Shown here in pieces: positions 35,601 to 50,600 of a stretch of 64,000 nt of DNA. Source of the stretch: Nemopilema nomurai (taxonomy: Eukaryota; Cnidaria; Scyphozoa; Rhizostomeae; Rhizostomatidae); contig ML133383.1 in NCBI GenBank assembly GCA_003864495.1, forward strand, positions 6,556,880-6,620,879. Reading direction: 5' to 3'. Position 1 is the first letter of the stretch. Each line of letters starts with the position of its first letter. The position numbers and the translations under genes were made by a program. A model generated the notes under the pieces. The model saw nothing but the letters and a program-made list of their open reading frames with translations, had not been told where the DNA came from and ran no database searches.

Positions 35601-38600
35601 AGGCAAGTCATGCCACCTACCACGTCATGGAGCTCATTTGATGCTGACCGTTGCAGCTTTCTTGACTTCTCTAGGTCAGTCCTCATTTGCTCATTCTCAG
35701 ACTTGACTTGCTAGAAAGTTGAAAATCTTTTATCTTCTAGATCATTGCTAATAGAACTATGTAGGCCTAAAAATATTTTGTATACATAAAACTGTGCTCA
35801 AATTTGGTGGTATTATAATCCATGGGAAGTCTTTGGTTGTATACAGGAAGAAAATTATTCTAGTGGACATGGCCAACAGCAAAAAGTTCCTTTCGTGTGG
35901 AATCTATTCCTACTAAAGACATGACTAATTAAAAGTTCAAAAGTTTGTTGTTCTATAACTTTCAATAGAAATGATCTGATATGGGATGCAAATTGATGCT
36001 TGGCTCGTGTATGAAACAAATCTGAAAATTATGCAGAGAATTATTAAAGTAGGGAGCAATGTACAAAAATTCTCTAACCAGGTTTACCTATCTGTTATTT
36101 GGCATTTGATAGTAAGAATGAAAAGAAGTTTCACAATTTGCTACTGATACTTCAACGCAAATTAACCTTGAAAGTACACAAAAAGCTGGGAAATTCTGGT
36201 TCCTGATAACATCTCCTTGGACGCAGTTAATCATAGATAAGGGTGTTCTGAAAAAGGGCACTTATGTTGCAGATGTAAAATTAAAGATCAAGCAGACGCG
36301 AAGCTGGCTTTAGCATCTGGGTAAAATCACATGGCAATTGTATATCTCAACGATATGGCGATTGAGCTACGTTGGTAAATTGAATATTCATATCAAACGC
36401 TCATACGGTTAGAGTGGCTTTTGAATAGGATATTATGTCACCATATGAGAACATTTCAAGTGTGGCAGCAGCAGGAAAAGCACTATGGAGACCAAGTGCA
36501 AATCCGCTTTTGCTAAATCAAACTGTCGATTCTTATCGTTATTTACATTGCTGCTAGGATGGCGAAGGCGCATTTTCACACACAAGCGGTTAGCTTATAG
36601 TTGTAGCAACACAAACATGTTAGGTCGCAAGTTACGCCAGATCACAAGACTAATTCTGGCTGTGCGAGGAAACGGAAATGCTTGTTGCCGCATTTGAGGG
36701 ATAAAAAACAAGTCATGTAGCCATGTTGATGCATTAAGTTGACTGTACCAGATACATACCTCGAGTTCAGCCATTATTATCTTCAATCTTTCTGCATCAG
36801 CGACAGTCGCCGTGAATTTTCTCAGCAGAACCTGTGCAATTGAATTTTAAATTCAATTTAACACAGAAACATTTCCATAAAGATATTTAAGCATAATATG
36901 AGAGAGTCAAACTAACCTTCAGAGTGATAAAACAGCAGGGGCGGAACAATTTTTCAAAGAGAACAAAGTTGAGGTTCACCGACAATAGGGTGTGGCTTTA
37001 GGGCGTGGCAGGGATAAGCGTGTAGCTTAATTCTTAATTTACAGCCCTACCCAATATTGTTGGCAAATTTTAAAAGGCTCCACACTCAGAAGCACCAAAA
37101 ATGAATTTTCTTCTCATCAGAACGTTGTAATCCTTCATAATAAACTTCTATGCTATAATCCTTCGCGCGTTCTATTGAAACAGAGGCCGAAAGTAAGCCA
37201 AAACAAGACTGCCGCAAATCACCACGCCGAGGGCGAAACCTTCATAGCGCCGACTGAAACAAGATTGCAGGGTCGTAGATGGGAGGATGAAAGGAAGTCT
37301 AAAGAAAGAACATTAACAAGTGATGGTATTGCGCACTTCACAACGTCTCTACACCGCTGCGCGGCCCCTGCGGAAAACTAGAAGTGAGCGAGGCTGCACC
37401 AATGAATGCGATTATTCATCCAAGCAAAAGGGAACCCCCAATGTGCCAATAAAACATGCCACCCAAACTTACGTCCATTTCTTTTTTATTTGACTCGACG
37501 ATCTGGGCTATTTGTCGCCTGTGCTCCTTCGCAACCCCGTCAAGCTCTTTATTTTTGTCAGCAATCAAGTCGTTTCCTGGAGTGAAAATTTGATGAATTT
37601 AGAATACAAAATATCTCAATTTATTCTTGCTCGTGTTCTGGATTTGCCTTGATCCTTGGGAGGGTTCGTAATTATATATGATAATAAAATGTAGAAAATC
37701 ACGAAAGACAAAATATTTAGTCTATAGGGTAGCAACCACTAAATGCTTTCTAATTATAAACCTGCAGTTTAGTTAGGAATCGCAGATTGTGGTTCACCAG
37801 CCATTACATTAGTGTTGTTGTCAGCTGATACTGATTGTCAAATGGTTTTGTCAGCATAGAATGACGTCATTGGCAATATGTGCCGGGAAGCCACTATCCC
37901 CCCTGCAGGGGTGTCTGCTTATACAACGTTTTGACAACGCACAATAGACAACCATATCATTGATGAAAACGATTTGTTGAGTGCAACGTCGTTAAATCCA
38001 TCACGAATGACAATAATGATCGACTTCTTTAAACCCCAGTACACCACACAATGCATTGCAAATGCACTCATTTCCATCCCGATGACGCGCAGTTTGTCCC
38101 GAGAGACAAAGAATTTCCTATCTCCAACTTAAAAACAAGGATAGCCTTTTAAGTTGACATTTAAGTTGACCTTGAGCCTTTCCGCTCCTTTCTGACAGCC
38201 ACGTTATAAGTGATTATCTAAAACCCGTTACGCATCTACTTGATTTTGCACTGCAAACTACACTTTTCTCTGACACTCTTCGAATTATGCAAACGTCAAC
38301 AAAGCTGACAAAATAAATAGCCAATTGCGAAAATAGTTTTGCCTGTGCTTGAAGCAAGGGGGTGGAAATGGGCAACGGTAAAGCGCGCGTGGCAAGGCTT
38401 TGCGCGAGCGGCGCGGCAAATGCGGTCAAGCGCAGCGCGCGGGTCCTAAATCTGATGTCAAACGGCATTATCTCCCTTATAACAAACAATGCGAAAGTTA
38501 CTTTGCATATGCAGCAAGTGGGTCATTTTCGGAAGTTCTACTAATTTAGACGGATGGAGGCCTTAAGCAACCTTGATCTCGGCACATTGTGTTGGCAATA

Positions 38601-41600
38601 GGCAAACTAATTTGAAGGTTATGAAACAAGCAGCTTAACACTCGAACGCACAAGAGAAACAACTTCACGTTCCATGAGAAACAGCTTCTGAAAAGCAAGA
38701 CGAACCAAGTTGAATGCTTCTTAATGACAAGAAGGGGCGAAAGTCTCCTCCCTCGCGGCCAAGCCACAGTCACACCATCCAATGCGTACCATGCCATTTG
38801 CAAACTACAAATATCATTCCAATCCCTTTATTCACTGTTGCAAAAGTTATCGTGAAAGACTGCCTGTTTTACAACATCCTAAATGAAGGGATCGCAAGGT
38901 GTATAGTTGTAAGGGGTGATACATGCATCAAAGACAACTCGACAAGACTCCAAAACTAGCACATGAAACATCAAGAGAACAGGAACAAGATTCAACGGCT
39001 TGAAGGCCCCACATAAACATAAACATTAAACTAATATAATTTGTGACCAAATGCAACATGACATAGTACTACTGAACTATGACATAGTACAACTAGACAA
39101 AGTCTGCCCATTAACGACCCCCACAAAGCATTCTAGGTTAAAACTGTGGAATGATCTTCCCAAGTAAATCAAAGAGCAACTCTCTCCAGCCTTTACTTTA
39201 AAAGCCAATCAAGTTATTTCACTGCGTGTCCAAGTGACAGTTGCCTAACATATTCAAGACAGTCGGCTATCTGAATGCTAAATTGAATATTGATGCATCT
39301 TGCATTGTCTACGGAGCATTATATTGAAGTCAAGGGATTGTTCCAAGGCAAATGATCCATACCAGATGAACAGTGGCTGCTACTAGTCAAAACAACATGT
39401 GCATTTGAAGTTAAAATTGTCAGTGTGCGAGAAGCAATAATGTAAAAAACCAGTTCTAGCCAATAGCAGACAGGCTCAGACTTTTTAACCAATAACTTAC
39501 GGCTTTGGTGGATGTGGCCAGAAAAATGAAGGTGTGGTCAATGAAATAACCTCGTTTATTACAAAAAAGCATTTAAACAGAACGTCGGAAAGGAAAGCCC
39601 AATATTTTTCATAAAAGGGGCCCGTTGGTATTCCTTATGCACCATAAGTAGGAGGCCTATTGGCCGGTCAACCGGTAGGCCAGTTTGGCACTGATTTTGA
39701 ATGCCATAACTGCCTGGTCTTTTGATTGCAAAACTTTGTGAAGAAGTTTCATTTATTGTCTTGACTGAAGATCCTAACATGTACCAATGATGGGTCATTT
39801 CTACAGCAAAATTCGACTGCCAGCTTCAATTCGTTATTTCGATGGCTATTTTCAATTAAAAATTTCAATAGGATGTTTGGGCTGAAAATCTCAATTTTTA
39901 TGTTTAATTTTGACAGGCAATTTGACTGTTGACTTTGAATGTAAATGTTGATAATTGATTTTGATTACCAATTTTGCATGCTTGTTTTCATGGGTTATTT
40001 CAACAGCTAATTATAAGTACCAGTTGTGACTGGCAATACCAGCATCTTCGGATTCCTTGGTTTCAGAGATTAAGGGTTACCAAGACCACACACATAGACC
40101 ATGCTTTCTCCTCAGTCTGAATCCCAGGTTCCACATAAACAAATGTGCACTTACTTTGTTCCTGCAATAACTTCTCTGTTCTACGATCGTGCTCCAGTTT
40201 CATCTCCAACTGAAACAAACAAACAAAGACTATATGTTAAAAGATTATCCCTGAATGAAGGTCCTAAAGGCGTAAAAATCTTCTAAATCTTCTACAATTG
40301 GTTTAAACCTTATTAAGAACAAATTAGTTACTCACAAAAGGAACCAATAAGAGCAAATTAGTTCTGAGGGCCATGGGCAAAAATGTCTGCAGCATGGCCT
40401 CCAAAAAACGTGGATGCGGAAGATACGTCCTTTCTAGTTACAACAACTCCTTGAAAAATACTGAAAAAAATCGTCTTTTATGAAAGAAGCACCACCAGGA
40501 GAAGATTCCTCAAAAGGCCTTTAATTTGGGCGCTCTTTAATCTTTAAGCTTTGAAATTTTACGAAGATACCATATATTTGAATAAACAATATATTTGCTG
40601 AACATGAAGTAGTATGTGAACATATTACCAATAAAACAAATAAAACATGTACACGCAGGGTCGCTGATCATGGGCTCTAGAGAAAAGCCAAGGTTGGGGC
40701 CTAATGTCAGATATAAACATTTTTGGACCAGGGCCCTTTTGAAAATAAGAAGCACCCATATGACGTTTGTGCACGTCATAGAATATGGTAAAACTACCTT
40801 TAAATTATAAAAAAGCCTTGATTCTAAAGTTAAGCGATTTAAATATGGTCTTTGACCACACTCTTGCAGCTGAATAAAGTGGACTTCCATGTGTCTTATT
40901 CATTTCTGATTGTTTTTTTCTGGCGGGCAATACAATATCGAAATTTAAGATGGAAGCAAAGTTTCATTCTTTTAGGTTCTTACACGCTTTAAAAGTTTAC
41001 TTTTCTTGCTTTTTCAGTTGCAAACTGATTAATGATATTTTTGTTATCAATTCGTCTTGCTAGTTCGTGCTCGTTCGAAAGAGTCATAGGCTCACCAGAA
41101 GCGACCAAAACCGGGATAGACAACAATATTTGCAAGCAAATGCAAACTTGTGGATATAAGCTTTGCAGTTTCTGCTCGAAAATTGAATCCAGCAATGCCA
41201 ATCCTTTGTTTCTGGTCGCTTCAATTGATTGGCTAAACTTGACATAGTGATGCAGCTTGTCTTCCAAATCATCCAATGAAAGATCACTTGGGTATTGCTC
41301 TGCTGATATTTATTCTATCTTTCGCCTCGATTAGCGTGATGTCCCTTCCATAATCCATTATCCTACCCTGAGTACCAGATTCACTATATGTAAAAAAATA
41401 GAGTCTAATATTATTTTTATATATAGTAAGTCTAGCACCCAGGGTGCCATTATCCAAGTATGAATTTGCGGAAACAGGGAAACATAGCTTGAGAAATTAA
41501 TCGAATTAATTTTTAAAGCTAACTGTGGTTGATCTAAGGTTTTATCATTTTTTCGGGACCCCAGACTCAATAATTAAAGTTGATTTGCCTTAAGGTTCAA

Positions 41601-44600
41601 ACAAAACTCAAGGCAAAGAGCAAAAGAAATTACTGCAATTATAATTTTTATTAAAAAATTTATCTTTGAATGCTTTCTTAGTTTCTCAAAAAAGAAAAGT
41701 TGAAAAACTTCTCAAATTAATTTGGGGATCCTTTGCATTCGAGGCCCTCGGGCAAATTGCTCAACGACAACAATACAAAACACGTGATTGGCGTCCAGCC
41801 TAAAATGGGTATGGGCTTGCAATGTGCTCATCTTCACAAGCTGTGAACAAACACCTTTCAACAAAAAGCAACTCTGCTCACAACAAACTTCAAAATAGTA
41901 TTTTACTAGTTTCATGAATTAAGCCAAATCATTTGCATGCTGAAAGGCAAATATTTCGAGTCGGGGGGTTTCAGTCATCACTTATGGTTTCGAGTTAACT
42001 TCGATTCTGCAAATTTCAAAATCATATTTTACAAAACAGTGGTAGAATGACCTTCCTTAGTGTCACTATGGAGATCAACGCTTGCAAAATATCTCTTTCA
42101 ACCTTCTCCCACGGACGAGAACAAGGGCCCGTCTTCTATGTACAACATATGCAAAATCAAAACAAACTTCTCTTTGAACCTTCTTTATAACATCAAATTG
42201 ATTTGCTATAGAAAAATGTGTGGGTTAAGCTGGAGTGTTAAGAACGCTTTAATTGTTCATAGCGAACTTGATTGGCTTTGATAATTGTATCCCCCGACCA
42301 TTCCCAGCTCAATTTATACATAATCCGATATGCTGGCTGGCGAAACAACATCACCAGAACCAGCAAAACGGTGACCAGAAAACCACTCCTGGCTCAGTAG
42401 CTGGGAGTTGAAAAACACCGCCTGTAGGACCTGGAATTCTCCATGAAGCCACACCTCGAATTTTGTCAAGTTGAAATGCCACAAAATCACCGTACACGGG
42501 CAATTAATGACTTGTTGAGTATAGGCCATAGTGCTATTGCATTTCAAATATTTGTTACACGTTATACTTCAGGAATCAAATATGAAGCATCGCCAACCTG
42601 CACAGGATTCTAGTCGCAAAGATGACAATCATTAGTTTTCACTGGCTTTGTTTTCTGACCTTCATCTCTGCTCTAACGGTACTATTAAATCTTTAAATAT
42701 TGTCTAGCAGACTTTCATAGGCAACGAGACATTTTGAAGGTGACATCATTCTATCTTCATGGATATTTGGGTGTGGAGCTGTTAGTGGTCGAGCGGGAGA
42801 TATAAACATTTTGAAATTTGCTTACAATTTCAAAGGGAACCATACTGGGTGGATCCAGACTCAAGTATAACTTACGTCAGTACATTAAGTGAGAATATCG
42901 TGAATTCTCCCTTCCTATGTTGCGTGGTACTATATGGTACTTCTGCAAATGTAGAGCTTCTGGTATAGACCTGGGCACCAGAAAGTACCAAGAAAAAGAA
43001 CCTCTCACCGACCTCTATTTTACAGATGCCTTCTATGTTCTTTGCTTTTGAAGAGTACCAACTGTATTAACAGAAACACACGGTCAATCTACTGCAGTTC
43101 ACTCGGCCTATATGCAACAACTGGGTCACCTTCAGCCAACTTTGCCTGTTTCTATTATTACTAATTCATTAGTTTTAAGATTATGGTGGCTATGCTGGGG
43201 ATGCCGGGATTGACTTTAGGTCATACCAAAGCAACTCTTTTACTAATTAACATCATATAATATGCAAAAGGGTGTTCCGAAAATTTCGTCCACTTTATAT
43301 ATTTCAAGCTGTAGCTAGTAAAATTTTCAAATGGCTAGTTTTTAAAGGGAATATAACAGAGTTTTTTGCAATCAATCCGAAATTATTTTCCATACCAGCA
43401 CTCAACAAAAAAGTTTCAAACAAAAGTAAGGCTATTTTAATCTTACCCATTTCAAGTAACCAGATTCCAGTTGCTTGCGTCATTAATATAACATTATTAT
43501 CTTGTTACATCAATCACTTATATACCAGAGTCGTGAATTCTAAGTGGGTGTATAGGAATCTATTCATGTTTCAACGAAAGAAAAGCAATTGATGCTTTAG
43601 GATAGCTTAGCCGACAGAGACATTGTGGTCAAGACCACAAATCCTTTTAGCATTGATTTTCGATGTTCTGCCTTCAATCAATTAGCAGATTCTCTAATGG
43701 TTAATATCATCCTTAATATTTATTTACAAGTATCCCAAACTAATATGGTTTCAAATAGCTATTGGACACAAGTTATATTATACTTTACAAAAAATGAAGC
43801 TTAGACTGGGATATTTCGTTGGTGGCATCCACGTAAAGAGACCCTATATAAAGTAGCCTCAGCTAAGTCACACGTTCTAGAATTTCACCCATATGGATTC
43901 GCAAAAGGGTTGCTCACGTCTTGCGCCTCCACAAGGTGTTACCTGAATGCATATCATGTAGTAAATTCCAAAGGACTTTGGTGTGGAAGTTGGCATGAAA
44001 AAAACAATGAAATAGAATTGATATAAATCATTGAATTCTTTGGGCTCCATACCCTTTGTCATACTCTTTCGCGTGGCGTATGCATGGGATGTAGCTACTT
44101 GACTAGGCGAACAACAGCACAGTCGGTGGAATCTCGAAATAACTGCTCAAATGGGTCGCAGTCTAATTAGGCTTGTTAATTTTTCATTGTACTGAAGCTC
44201 TCGCATGAGCACTGAATCAATCTTTCATCAGTTCTCGAGCCACATAAGCGCCTATTAAACATGCCTAATCCTACGGTTTGCCTGGCCTGTCGGTGTCTTT
44301 AGCACGCCATGTTGGTGCCCACTGCTCCCTTGCGATCCACCAAAAACATTCGCAGCAAGCACCTTATGCCAAGAATCTCCCCAGTTGGACACAAATCTCA
44401 TGAATGCATTCGCCGACAGCGAAAAGCTTCTACGTTGATTTCAACTAGTTGTTGTCGACCTCGAAATAGCCAGCAAAAATGTTTTCAAAGAGAGATGTCT
44501 TTGGGATGATTATATGCCTTACAAATCACCTGATTTATGCTGGTTTGAAAATGTCCAGACGGGTTTCAGTCCATTTGCAAACATGGGTTATTACTATTAC

Positions 44601-47600
44601 ATCAACTTACTTTTTGTATACCATAGCTTTCAACATTGGAATTCATAAGTTTATGTTTTTCGTGCATATTTCATATGTTTATTCTTCGTTTTGCCATTAA
44701 CCTATTAATGCTGTAGAGTCGGTCGACCCTTTCTTAACAAATGTAAAGTTTGAGAAAATTGCAAAACTAGAAACACCAAACGAAAATATCTTACCCTATG
44801 GAAGACAATTTGAAATCTTTTACAGGGTGAGTTTTATCCAAAAAATTTGTTCAGGCAAAGCACCGGGCTTGGCCAATATGACCCGCTTGGGGAGCATGGT
44901 CGAGAGTAGAATTAGAGTAAATGTAAGAAATAATGGAAAGGCAGTTAAACCGGTGGTAGATATAGCCTAGGGTATCATGGTACCAGGTAACAAATTAAAG
45001 GCCACACCCTTTCAAGACTCTCCATAAAAAGGTGCAGAGACTCCGTTTTGAAAACAATCTAGCCTGAGGGGTGATACCCTTTGCTCTCCTAATAATCTGG
45101 TTGCGTCTGACCTGACACATAAAAAGGAAACGTTCTACTTGCATACAACTCCATCAGAAATACCCAGCGTGGTAATTTTAGCCTGGGTATGAGGGTATCC
45201 TTTTCTTGTGCACAACTGAGAAAATAATGGTTAGTCCACGTGTGGTCTGGGACTAGATATGTTCCAGGACAGCTAAAACGTAGGGCCATGGCAATTTCAC
45301 TCAAGAAGAAATACAAAGTTGTAATCTTACCCCAACGATATCTGATGCTGGAGTCAAGCTTAGCAGCGGTAATACAATATGGTAAGCTATTATTACCGGT
45401 AAAGCCGTTGCCACACAAAGTGACATGGGTTTTAGGAGCCCCTTGGGTAAAAGGCCTAGGGGTTTGCGACGTCTAATGCGATTTCGATCGTGGACAGATA
45501 AAGAAGGGGCCTGCAGGAAAATCTGCGGAGGGGTTTGCCAATATCATTCAATGACGGATATACAACTGTTATGACGAAGAAAATAATGCTATGAATGTTG
45601 GCCCAGAAACACTACCTACATGGTAGGCTATGCTGAGAATTTACAAAGCACCTTCTCGTGGAAATGGATAAGAATATGATCGGCTAAAGACAAAAACTAG
45701 TTGTAACTAAAATTCAACCTGCTCGGTTAACATAAAGCCTGGAAGCCAGTTCAATGCACGAAGCAATGATAATGCAACTCATGAACGTAAATGAATTTCG
45801 TAATGTTTCCTCGAAAAAAATACTGACACGACCGACCAAGTGAAAACATGCGCGACTATTACGCAAGCGCTTGTTTCCCCAGGATGCATTGCTGAAACAG
45901 ACCTGGACGGTGACGACAGCCTAAAGCCCTCGCGCGCAAAATAGCCGGTCGGCTTTCTAATCTCTGGGTATGCACAGCGAATGAGATATTTGACCCAATG
46001 CAATTTAACCGTATCGAGGGATTTCGGAGACTTTGTACATGGCGACGATATTTACAATTTGCAAGAACGGAGACAGGGACAGTGTCATAGGAAACTATCA
46101 GTTGTCGGTTAACTGCGCATGCGTCAAGTGGTAGGACTGCAACGCATCTACAAAAGTCGATGTTGCAAATAGCAATGGAAAAATGTGCGCAATTGCTGCG
46201 AAAGGTAGAACAAAGATCTAATAAAGGCAACTTTTTGGTGCACAAACATATCTGACTGCACTTTTGAATCGTGCGTGGGGCAAGATGATTAGTGAGACGA
46301 CGTTTTCTTTCACAGAGGAACAAAGCTTCCGCCTACCTCGTTTTCCTTCCACTTGGCGTTGACCTCTTTCATCATTGATTCCTGAAACGAAGCGAATATC
46401 TTTAAATGAGGCTTTATTCGCGGGGATCTACTGCAGAGAGCGCGTTCTAATGAAGCATTCTTTGTTACATTAGGATTTCTCATTTTCACGCCCTCTTATT
46501 TACCGGCTTCTATTAGCCTGACATCCCTCCCTCTCGCTATCAAATTCCTTCGCAGGGGTCATTACGCTTCTAATGGTATTGCTACGCTGAAAAACAACAA
46601 AACGAGAAAAGGCGACGCCAAAAGTGGAACCATCACCCTTAAATTGACAATTCAGGGACTTTTTGCTGCATTAACAACGAGGTCTCCAAACATCTTAATA
46701 TTCAACCTTTGTCGGAAAGGAGCGGCTTTCAAAAGCTGGTGAATACTTTACAGCCAGAAATAACTGCCTCAGTTCTCAACTAGGCCTGCACACGACGCGG
46801 TTCGGCTTGTTGAATCGCCTATAAATAGTTTCCTTTCCAGAGGCACGACGAAGGCGAAATCCATTTCTTCCTGCGCGGATACGCGTTAATGCTGCCAAAT
46901 TTCTTGGCGGGGCAATAAAATGCTAGGAGATTTTTTAACGATCCTTTGATAGATCTACACACAGAGCTGGCAAGGTCACTTTTCTTATAGTGGTTTGGGT
47001 GAAAGTAAAAGCAAACAGAACATAACTCGCATGGAAGTCGAAAATGGTCACCAGCGACACGACACAAAACGGCCTATGGAGACACGGCCTTTGCGGTGAT
47101 CTTATGAGATTTGATTAAAGTCTTCCATGTAGTCTTTCTTTGTAGATTAAAGCTTTTGATCACAGCCTAGGCATTTCTGACATGGACAGGGGTTAACAGT
47201 AGTTAAAGCATTAGGCGACAAGGACACGGTGAAGCCAATTATGACGTTTTCTGCAAGTGACTGCAAATCCACTTGTCAGCCGGGATGGTGTGATAGATCC
47301 TGTGACTTGTCCCTGACCAAATGTCGCATTCATAGATTGTCACGGGCTCGCCCTGTCATCTTCAGTCATTAACGTCCGTTATTCTGAGTATTACTTCTTG
47401 GGATAGGCAGAGAGGAAACATTCGAGTCTCTTTTTACGAGGTTGAAACAATTTGCTGATGAATACGTCTTCTGCTTCTCTCTACCCATTGAAGGTTGAGT
47501 AAGGTCATATACGAAATCAGACGCAATCATTTGAATGGGGCTCGAGAAGAGCTCGTGATTCAAGCATCAGTAGAATGGAAGGAATGTGCTTACACGCTTT

Positions 47601-50600
47601 CATTTTCGATTCAGCAAAATGAAATCAATTCCTTCCTTAAAGATTTCTCTCATCCTCAGTGTCTCACAAATTAACCTCTGTTGCTCGGGTCGATGGTCGC
47701 GGCCTGTCAATCACGTCAGTTGCAAGTCGTCGTGTGATTGGACCATTGACGATAGCCGTTTCCTGATTGGGTAGATTCGGGTTGGGACATTTTTGCTGAA
47801 ATGGCACTTCGAAAACCTCTTCATGCATCGAGCGAACTACAAACCACTAAACTGCCTTGGATTAAAAACAACAAAAAGCTATTCCAATTTAGATGGGCTC
47901 TAGTTTAAGACCATAACATATTTCAAAGATGTTTAGAGTCGCAAAGAAAGCTTTAAAGCAAGAATTTTTTGAAAATGAAACTCAGTAATAGAAGGGAAAG
48001 ATACTCCGTACTGGAATAATTTCTTTGGGTGGTTTTCAGTACTCGATCCAAAATGAGGAAAACTCTTAGGACATTACAATTTTGGAACTGAATTAAAGAA
48101 AAAGGAACTGTTGGTGTTTGTCACTTGTCTATATATACACAGATGGCAAAAAAGGATTGTTTTGCTTCCTATCCTTGTCATAAGCACGTTAAAAGCAAGT
48201 TCTACAGTGGAAAGCAAATGTTAAAAGCAAATAAACTGCTTCGAGAGAACAATGCAGCTTATAACTACGTGAACTATTTGAAGATCGTTGTTATCATAAA
48301 AGAATTACTTTGGGACCGAACAGCTTGAACATCAATAAAATACTTGCTCTCCAGCGTATTCCATATGAAAATTTATCTGCTCTCGAGAAATCTTCCATAG
48401 AAACGTTCAGCAACAAAACATCGAGAGTCTTTCCAGCATTGAAAAGCTTTTATCAAAAGTTTACATAACAGTTGCTTGAAAATCAAGAAGGTGCAGAATT
48501 TTTGGCATACAGTGGGGGTAAATAAACCTGAATGAAAATAACAGTCTTTTGATATTGAATAGAAAAGCAGAAAGCTTTTGTGGTTTCACCCTTTCTAAAG
48601 AAAAAATGACATCCTAGAACAAACGACAAAAATGTCATTCAATAACGAAGTAAAGGAGATGCTGAAGAGCAATGCAAATACCACGTGAACGAGACGTGTT
48701 AAAGCGTGCATAGGGAAGTTGGGCTCGAATTGGGTATCAAGGGCACCCTTTCGGAAAGTCTTCCTGTTTATTAGCTGAAACAAAGCGGCAAATGCCTTCC
48801 CTCTTAGTCAGTGAATCTAAGGAATTGTAAACAATTTCCCAGTGCCAATGCTACACTGAAACTAAATTGGCTGTGCACGAATAATACAAATGACCTGGGA
48901 TATTTGCTAACATTCTAACAACGGTGTTTAGAAAAGGGGGGGTCCCATTTTCGATTTCGATGGATAAAGAGTTGCTGACGTCATGAAGCTTGGTAATCAC
49001 GGCAACAGTGAGTGAAGGTTTGAAAAGAGCTTTATAAAACGAAATTATTTGCGTTAAAATATTGTGAAACCAGATATTGTACGTCTGAACGTTGAGTGCT
49101 GCTCTTGGCTTATTTGTACCGGATGCTTCCAACATAAGGGCCTGGCAGATATCGAGCCAAGGAGAGACATCTGTGCAAAGGATAAAAATATAAAATCCCG
49201 ACAGCTCGATTGCGAAAGCCAAAACAAACGTCGCAGCATGATTATAGAAGCACATACGCCTTGAGTCACATACTGCTAATTAGTAATAATTACGTGAATA
49301 AAAGGCCCGCGTATCAGTAAGTTTGGATTACGTCATAGAGCCGGCTGCTGGAACTGGAATTGCCCAGTGGCCTCGTACTGCAGCCCTGCTTCACGGCTTT
49401 CCTCGCAGCAGAAGAAGCCACTTTCAATCTCAAGTCGACAAGCTCCACACAATGCAAAAGGAAGTCATATGTTACCACGACAGAATCCTAATTCGATTTT
49501 GCACTTAATACCTAGCGAGAATAGACAACACGCGATCAAGCTTGTCTACTGCAGACAAGGGCAGTAATTTTCCAAAAAACCACGCAGCCCCTTGCTACCT
49601 CACAATGTCCTGTCATACATAACAGAGAAACAAATACCAGTGCCTAGCATTCCTAGATAAATCTTATGCCATTTTACTCTGATGCCATTTTTTATACCGC
49701 TTTATTTTGATACCATCTTGTACTGATACTATCTTATCCTGATGCCATTTGATTCTGATGCCGCTTTATTCTGGTGCCATTCTTTTCTGATACCGCTTTA
49801 TTTTGTTACCATCTTGTACTGATGCCATTTTACTCCGATACCACCTAAATCTGATGGCATTTTATTCTGTTGCCATTTCATTCTGATGCCATTTTATTCT
49901 GATGCCATTCTATTCTGATACCGCTTTATACTGATATCATCTTATACTGATGCCATTTTATTTTCATACCATTTTATTTCGATACTAGTTAATTCTGATA
50001 CTATCTTATACTGATACCAGTTAATGTTGATGCCATTTTATTCTGATGCCACTTCACTCTGATACCGCTTAATTTTGATGTCATTCTGAACCATACCAAC
50101 TGCTTTTGAATTTGGGGGTTGGATTTCGCTTCAAAAGACACCCTACCAATCTTACATGACGTGTATTCCCCGTTGGATAGCCACTAGAAAAGGCATACTT
50201 AATTATTTTTGCACCGTGTTCAGAAGCATGCTATTTCTACCGATTAACCTGGTTAATAGCCAGTGTTTTTTTCTTTGGCGCGGGTTCATTATAAACCGTG
50301 TACTCGCAAGAAAATAATGACATTGAAGCTGATTATAATTGTTTTTTCAACAAATAGAAGATAACAACAGACTGATCTTGCATGAGCATACAATTTTCCC
50401 GGCCTGTGGAACCCATAGGCGCTTGAAACGATAACAGGAAGACAATCCCGCTGAACATGTAAGCTGTCTGGATTGAAAGAAAGCAAGCTGTCAAATATTG
50501 AAATCTCACGATCACTTTTAAACTTATTTCATTCATTCGCGAGATTCTACCATTGTCAATTTTCTATGAAAAAGAACTCGTGTAATAATTTTGTTTACAG

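Larger units (their letters stand above)
37577..40154. other. Gene B intron (2.6 kb)
   Basis: Contains a CpG-dense patch at 38370-38450 and a degenerate AT-rich tandem repeat at about 39815-40040. Otherwise featureless. Confidence 0.55.

Noticed and set aside
45859..46323. 154-codon minus-strand ORF next to the gene B exon at 46337
   Set aside because: It is out of frame with that exon, lies just beyond its donor, and shows no splice sites or domain.
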